From Asterella californica (lineage: Eukaryota > Streptophyta > Marchantiopsida > Marchantiales > Aytoniaceae): a stretch of DNA of 64,000 nucleotides. The notes under the pieces are model-generated. The model did not search any database. It worked only from the letters and a program-made list of their open reading frames with translations, and was not told the DNA's origin. The translations under genes were made by a program, and so were the position numbers. The stretch spans positions 12,958,001-13,022,000 of the forward strand of contig JAYKYS010000009.1 of the NCBI GenBank assembly GCA_036924285.1. The letters run 5' to 3'. Of this stretch, positions 58,019 through 64,000 are shown in pieces; the first letter of the stretch is position 1; each line of letters opens with the position of its first letter.

Positions 58019-60366
58019 ATGGCGCCCCCGAATGTCGACACTGGCAGTGCAACTGATGTACCTGAGCCTGTGTTTATCTTGAATTCGAAGGACGTGGATA
58101 TGTTGGGAAAACAGGATGCAGGGGCTCGAGGAAATCCTATTGGAGATGCTCTAGCAACGTTAGCACAGTTGGAGCTGAAGGCAGCACCGGTGGATGAGCC
58201 CGAAGGTCCGCTAGCGAATGCTGTGGAAGTATTCAAGCTACTTGACGCAGGTGTACTCAAGGAGATCCCTCCAGCGTTCATCTTCCCCGCACACATGCAA
58301 TCCACGGTAGCCCATGATGAGTTCTGCAGTGACGAGTACATTCCTACGATAGATTTGTCACCAGTTCTTACGAAGGACCCAACTGGAGTGGAGAAACTGA
58401 TTTCTCAGATTGCCAGGGCTTGTGAAACCAATGGATTCTTCCATGTAGTAGGACACGGAGTACCCGAGCGAGTGATGAAAGACACGCAAGCTCACGCAAG
58501 AAAATTATTCAACCTGCCTCTGGATCAAAAGCTCAAAGGGAGCTTCGCTGCTGGCGCAACGAAACAGCGTCGGGGCTACGGCGCTACACCCAAGACTCTT
58601 TCTCCATCCCCAGCCCTCATCTGGCAGGAAGGCTTCACTCTTATAGGTGGTAGGTCGGGCCAAGTTGACGTCGAGTCGTACGCCGAAAAAATCTGGCCTG
58701 ACGATGTCGAACAAAGCAAATCCTTCAGGCAAGTCAGGATCTCAAGCCCACGCACGATTTTCTTTCTCGTCCTCCCCGTCCCTACGTCATGCATGACTTT
58801 GAGTTCTTGCAGTTCATAGTCCAAGTTACCGACTCTTGATGACAAACTCATGCTTCGTTCTCGCCCATGAGATCATAAAGTTTAACCCTGAGAGAAATTT
58901 TTCCCTTCTTTTCATCCCCGGCCTGCAGTATATACGTATCTCATGATCATTCATGACTTCACATCTTGAACTGAACTTCTAGAACTTGTTTTCAGATATT
59001 CATGCTTGCCTCAGGTCGATTAATTGAGCATCAGACGCTTAAAGGCATCCAGTCCCCTCAAAGACCGTGTGGTTCTCTCCTCGATCGTTGAGAGGATCTT
59101 ATTCACCACTTCTTGCAATCTTTAACTTGATGTTGAAGTTCCTGAGATCTCTACTCATGATCAGAAGTTCATGCTTGAATACTCAATCTGCCACTAGATA
59201 AAGTCAGTTCATTTTCTCACGAGTGTGGCTGGGGATCGCAGTCAAACTATCGTTACGGTAAAGAATTTGAATGGAAGTCTTGGAAGTTCTGCCTGAATCT
59301 AATAATAATTTACTTGGCTCGCGCTTCTGCAAGCAGCCAAGTGTTTCAGGAGTACGCGGGCTACTCCATGAATTTGATGTGTCTGCTGAAGGACTTGCTA
59401 ATCAAGGTCTTGAAAGCGGATCCCAAGTATTTTGAACCGTACTTCGCACAACCGACTCAAATTCTTCACCTGAATTGGTACCCACCAGCCCCATCTCCAA
59501 TGGAAGTCTTGGGTCTAAACCCACACTACGACATCGGCTTCTTGACTCTCATCGCGCAGGACGATGTACCAGGTTTACAGCTCCGTGGGAAGAACGGCAA
59601 GTGGTTCTCAGTTCTACCTGTCCCCGGTGCCTTCTGCTTCAACGTGGGTGATACCCTCGAGGTACATTCTCAGAGATCTTATTCCTTCGCTTCTTGAATC
59701 GCATTGTATTGTTAAAACAATTCGTGAATTTCTGCCTTCCCATTGGCCATGGCTTGGGTCGAGGCATTTCAAGGACGAAACTCTAATCAACTGAAGGTCT
59801 TAGTCATGGACCCACTGGCAGGCTTCGCTTCAAAGTATTTTTCATCTTCACACAGTGGTACGGGCCCATACCACGATCCAATAACAAAGAATTCCATTCA
59901 TATGAGATCAGATAAGGGAGTTGCTATTCACACTCAATAATTATTAGAACGACTTGCATGGTAAGCTAGGGATGTTTAGATTGAATGATATGACGAGTGA
60001 AGGGCGGGAAGTGGTTCTCCTGCTGACGCAGTGTCGTGCGTGGTGCTGCTCTCGAAACAAACATTACATGGGCAGGCTTTGTCGAACGGGAGATTCAAGA
60101 GCAACTTGCACAGGGTGATGGTAAACAAGGAAAAACCGCGACTCTCAGTCACGACGTTCTTGTCGACGGCTTTCGACAAAACCATCGAGCCGGCATCCGA
60201 GCTCGTGGACGAGGAGCACCCACGACTGTTCAGACCGTATACACTCGGTGAGTACATGACCACCATACGGGCCAAGGGCATCGACTCCATCAGCAACTGT
60301 GGCCACCTGCTAGACTTCGTCAAATTTGACTCCTTAGACTCACCTTCACCAACGTCGTCGGCATAG
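58019..60366 (+). CDS. 2-oxoglutarate/Fe(II)-dependent dioxygenase, gibberellin-oxidase-like, 3 exons
   Basis: These soluble enzymes oxidise small molecules using Fe(II), oxygen and 2-oxoglutarate. Exons 58019-58728, 59337-59661 and 60076-60366 give 441 residues. The N-terminal DIOX_N half has EYIPTIDLSPVL, ARACETNGFFHVVGHGVPE, LPLDQKLKGSF and RRGYGAT. The catalytic half has LHLNWYPPAPSP, then the Fe ligands H300 and D302 in NPHYDIGFLTLIAQDD. FNVGDTLEALSNGRFKSNLH follows, with H357, and the 2-oxoglutarate-binding R367-x-S369. All catalytic residues are present. Intron 1 starts with GC (AG|GCAAGT); phase only works with that donor. About 110 residues precede the usual start of the fold, longer than typical GA20-oxidases. 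It resembles C19/C20 gibberellin oxidases, but bryophyte members act on other diterpenoids or flavonoids, so the substrate is open. Confidence 0.9.
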
Positions 60367-63300
60367 TGACATCCAGATCGGTTCGTCAGGATTTCAGAGT
60401 CACGAAGGGAAACCTCAGCCGTTGCCAGCCAACCGAAGGCACGAACAAACATCCCCGGCCCGCTCGCTCCCCCGAAAAGGAGGACCGGCCAAAGAGATTG
60501 TACGGATTTAGCTTTCCTCGTTTTGTTGAGCAGAAGCTGCAACTAAGGGACCAGCGCAGCTCCATTTCCACTCCCACGTTCGCCCGAGGGGGGCGCAATA
60601 CGGAAGGCAAGGCTCGAAGCTCGCGCTGCGGCTTGCGGCTTCACAATGTGAATGCAGAAACACTGCTCAACTGACATCATCGTCCGCCGTGCGCGTCTTC
60701 GGGCTGGTTCAGGCGTCGGGTGGCGGATCTTCAGGGTACATGGGAGGAAACACGCGACGCAACGAATAGCCAACGGATGGAAATACCCCATGAAGCCTTA
60801 CAAGGGAAAGAAGACCCGGAGGGCCAAGCAACTAACGCCCCGAAGGGAAGAAAACCAGGGCTAAGCCACGCTTTCAGGAGCTCTAAAGTCACCTATCCTA
60901 TTAAACACGGGTAAGTAAAAACTCCTGTATATACAGGATCACATGAAGTAGCATCTCTTATTACAATTGCTCTCCTATTGACTCCGCCTACTAAATCTCT
61001 CTGTAGAGCAAAGTACATGTAGGCGTAAGGATCCTTATTCCTTCTGATTCAAACAATCCACCCTTCGCGAACAAGCTCCGACAAACTTCAACACGACTGG
61101 GAGTGTTTTGCTGAGTCCCAGTCGTGTTGAAGAGAACCAAAACTTTTGCTCCTCTTCTCTTCTGCAACGAAACTGTTACAGTACTGTTTGGTCGTTCGTT
61201 TTTCAAGAATGTAGGTCCCTTCTGTCTTTCAACGGATTCAAGCTCCCAATAGAGACTAACTTTAGGTGTGTTCCTAGGCCTCGATATGCTCATGCAACTA
61301 ATTTTCTTCATCTGTTCAGATTTGATCCTACTACTGTAGGAAAGGGAGGAAGCTCCGTACAACATTATCAACTTCACTTAAGAGTTATCCTTCGAAGGCT
61401 GATATGTTGTCCTTTTTGTTGTAAGATGCTTCTCGCAAGTCAAGTCCTTGGACCTTGGGTCCATCATCAAGCATCACGCAAAATAACGTAACCGAAAAGT
61501 GAGAAAAACCCACCGTGGGATACGAGGCGAAGACGTCAAAACACCGAGGACCGAGAGAAAACGTCTGAACATTAGCTATTTCTAGCCAGCTGCGCAATCT
61601 CCGCAAGGAAAGAGTCACGTAAAGAGTTAAGGTCAAGCAAATTCTGGAGTCATGGACTGAAGCTTCATGCACTATTTATCTGATTCACAACAATTGAGCA
61701 TGGATCATCTGCATTATACGTTCTCACTTTTAGTCTGAACCGAATTACTTTTCGGTCCGGTTCCAATGCTTGGAAACCAGATCGGTTCTAAATAGTTTGA
61801 ATTTAAGTAATGTAGCCGATTCTGGTTTTGAACAGAGGATCCGTTCGAAACCTGAGGGGTCTTTTTTTCTAGAAGTTGGAAAACCGTCAGATTCTAAAGT
61901 GTTCTGGTTCTAAGGATAAAATGCAGTTCGAAGATATTAAGTATTCCATAAGACTCTCCTATTCCATGCGCACGTACAAGTTGTTATTTTAAATTGTGGT
62001 TTTTCCTGATTTCCGAACCGGAGTCATTTGGTACTGTATGATAACTTTTCCCTCCAAGTACATTGGAAATTTGACGTAAGCGCACAAGTGAACTTAGTTT
62101 TTGTCTAAAGTATTTTCTTGAAACAAGTAAGCACACAGTCATCAGCTCTTTGGACTCTTCAAACCATTCTTGTAAGGAACTCATGTACTGGGAAAAGAAA
62201 TACTAATGTCCAAGTAATCAAAGTACTCTACACTTGCTAATCCGAATTTTGGCTTCCAAACTATCTGGAAAGGTACTCTGGAGTACTCTCTAGAAAACAC
62301 TATTGTGCATGGACTTTTGCTGTACAATTTTAAAGGAAAAAATACTCTGGTCTCCTTATTACCGAACCTAAGAACTGGGATAAATTTCACTACAAAAATC
62401 TATATGCGCTTGGGACCTAAGTGAACTGCATCTGCCTGTACACATAGAATTTTTAGACGGTCCTTTAGAGGTGCTAGCACAGGGTGTTTCTAGGATCACT
62501 TCACGTTAAGTACAATATGAAGAAGGAATTTGGCCAATGTCGCCTTCTGCACTGTTTGCAGTTCATATGGATTCCAACTTGGATCTGTAGTTTGGCCAAG
62601 CTTAACTCAGAGAGCTTTTACGAAGTCCTGTCACTCTTCATTTGTGAAGCGTGAAGAGAAGCGGGATAATCTTCTGTGATATCACAGGGTTGGCAAAACT
62701 CGACCAGCGGTTTCACGTGTACAACGTAAGCGATACTCTCGATCATAATGAGCTCATATGTTTCAGTACATCCTGGCCGTGAGTTACCGTAAGTCACTGA
62801 GACGAAGAGTTGTCGTCTATTGTTGGTTTTCATTCACGCCCAAATATAGTATTTCAGTGACTGAACCTCTTATGTTTCTTGGAATCATTTCAGTGTATTT
62901 GGTGGTCAGCTTGTGCTTCTTTGAGGCCTGTCTCTCTCAGCTCCTTCGGCTGTAGCAGGCGTCATGATATTCGTTCCATCACAAGCTTTGTTACGGCATG
63001 GTGACATTGTTCAGGTGAGATGATGCACAAACAAGCGGCAGATTGTCCTTGGGCTGGAATACCATTCTAGCCTTTCGGCATCATTCGCATGCAGCTCTCC
63101 GGCTTCCGGTCCCTTTCGACAGCTAGAAACAATGCCCTTTTTCATTCTTTCATAATTGAAGGTAATGGTATCCAACTCAAAAACTGTAGTGTGCACTTCT
63201 CTTTCTTACCCCCAGTTGTTGGGTTTTCACAAGATGATTAAGACATGCTGCATTGTACATCCATCGAACTGCTGTACTCATTTGCTCGTGGTGTTTTATT

Positions 63301-63492
63301 GTACCCTCATTTCCTGAGTTTCCGGCTCATTACCATACCTCATGATTTCCTTATACCCCTTTTCCTGATCAGTTTTATATGCTCTTATTGAGTCAACGAT
63401 AGGGATGCAAGTGCATCATGTATTCTGTAGACTCTGTTCGCTGGTTGGAGTAATCACATGTAGTTATGATAAAACTTTTTTTTTGACACTAC
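60367..63492. other. Gene-free stretch with a 17-bp hairpin
   Basis: 60370-60900 is GC-richer, with overlapping frames on both strands and no recognisable protein; part may be the dioxygenase 3' untranslated region. A perfect stem (61086-61102 with 61116-61132, 13-base loop) starts CTTCAACACGACTGGGA. From 61700 to 63490 the sequence is AT-rich with short unsupported frames. Confidence 0.4.
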
Positions 63493-64000
63493 TTCGTATC
63501 CGGTGATTCTTGGACAATCATACATTATGGCTGTAAGGATGGAGACCAAGGTGTTGGATGATAGATCAGCTTATGTTCAGATTAAAAATCAAGACGGTAA
63601 GAGAGCAATACAATTTTTGACTGTACCTCCTAACCATGAGCGTAACCGGAAGTACTTGCATAGTGGTTCTCTTCTTGGAGTCACTGAAGATTTCAAGGAT
63701 TTTCGCATAAGGTCACTATAGAGAGAGTGTATAGTGATACCGATTCACAAAAGAAGGTACTCTCGTTAGCAAAGGAAAGTGCTTTTGTACATGAGTTGTG
63801 AGATTCTCTAAGAGTGGGTTTGTTACACATACACGACTTGCTAATTTGCAAAAGTGGGAGCAGAAGGTAATGCAAAAAGCTAAAAAAAATATCTAAAAAA
63901 GAGTTGGTGTGCTTGAAGAGGATGATAGAATAAAATGTGTATACTTGAAGTTGGAGTTGAGGGTTCCATGGTTGAGCTTGCTATGGTTGAGCAAGAAGAT
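63493..64000 (+). mobile_element. Second Ty3/gypsy relic, protease region, runs off the window end
   Basis: SYPVILGQSYIMAVRMETKV near 63494-63553 and PPNHERNRKYL near 63630-63660 align with SYPVILGQSYITVVRMEINV and NHERNRQTL in the element at 28160-28340, with substitutions throughout. The homology starts abruptly after a T-run (63476-63484), without gag, so this copy is 5'-truncated or rearranged. A stop ends the frame at 63719, and an acidic segment continues in another frame (SDTDSQKKVLSLAKESAFVH). Confidence 0.75.

Noticed and set aside
57889..58341. 150-codon minus-strand frame
   Set aside because: It is antisense to dioxygenase exon 1, which has clear family signatures.
58729..59336. 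Alternative GT donor (AGGCAA|GTCAGG) for dioxygenase intron 1
   Set aside because: It gives phase 0, but no acceptor at the VFQEY exon fits that phase; the GC donor fits.
59976..60542. 188-codon minus-strand frame
   Set aside because: It is antisense to the last dioxygenase exon (H357 and R367-x-S369 region), so a shadow.
60543..60864. Basic open frames on both strands
   Set aside because: They overlap in a GC-rich patch with no family match and no splice support.
1..64000. tRNA, rRNA, CRISPR array, bacterial operon or origin
   Set aside because: None was recognised by eye; the genes and introns show nuclear plant DNA. A tRNA scan was not possible here.

Overview
This 64 kb window is nuclear DNA from a land plant, most likely a bryophyte (moss-like). 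The genes are split by many short GT-AG introns. One of them is the plant-type DNA polymerase epsilon catalytic subunit, and another is a homologue of the plant mitochondrial lipid A disaccharide synthase. The retroelements are Ty3/gypsy types of the kind I associate with mosses. The assignment to bryophytes is an inference from retroelement style and gene content; no marker in the window settles it.

Layout. (1) 1-14431, + strand: the C-terminal 1305 codons of DNA polymerase epsilon (POL2/POLE) in 27 exons. The 5' part lies outside the window, and several introns are swollen by one dispersed repeat family. (2) 14432-17800: gene-free, with a 66-bp tandem duplication, another copy of the intronic repeat, and a long inverted repeat (two 140-bp arms). 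(3) 17808-19451, - strand: a three-exon SABATH-family carboxyl methyltransferase. (4) 19452-24527: AT-rich intergenic DNA with an 84-bp tandem repeat. (5) 24528-33182, + strand: a complete but dead Ty3/gypsy element with two LTRs, primer-binding site, polypurine tract and interrupted gag-PR-RT-RNase H-integrase. (6) 33183-42985: mostly gene-free, with a 210-bp duplication, a MULE-like MITE with an 11-bp target-site duplication, a pogo-like terminus, several hairpins, and two weakly supported coding segments. (7) 42986-45873, - strand: an eight-exon LPXB gene. (8) 46040-50900: AT-rich, with a tandem family that includes two apparently identical 304-bp copies. (9) About 50900-55650: a decayed, internally rearranged chromovirus (gag-protease on the - strand; RNase H, integrase and chromodomain on the + strand). 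A frameshifted Myb/SANT-like relic follows. (10) 57115-60366: a divergent pair, a small three-exon gene of unknown function (-) and a 2-oxoglutarate-dependent dioxygenase resembling gibberellin oxidases (+), separated by 221 bp. (11) 60367-63492: gene-free. (12) 63493-64000: the start of a second Ty3/gypsy relic related to the first.

The host genes are functionally unrelated: replication, small-molecule methylation, a mitochondrial glycolipid pathway and hormone-type oxidation. No gene cluster or operon logic links them. Splice models were built by eye from family alignment plus donor, acceptor and phase checks. The summed exon lengths of all five main models divide exactly by three. I saw no tRNA, rRNA or CRISPR array.
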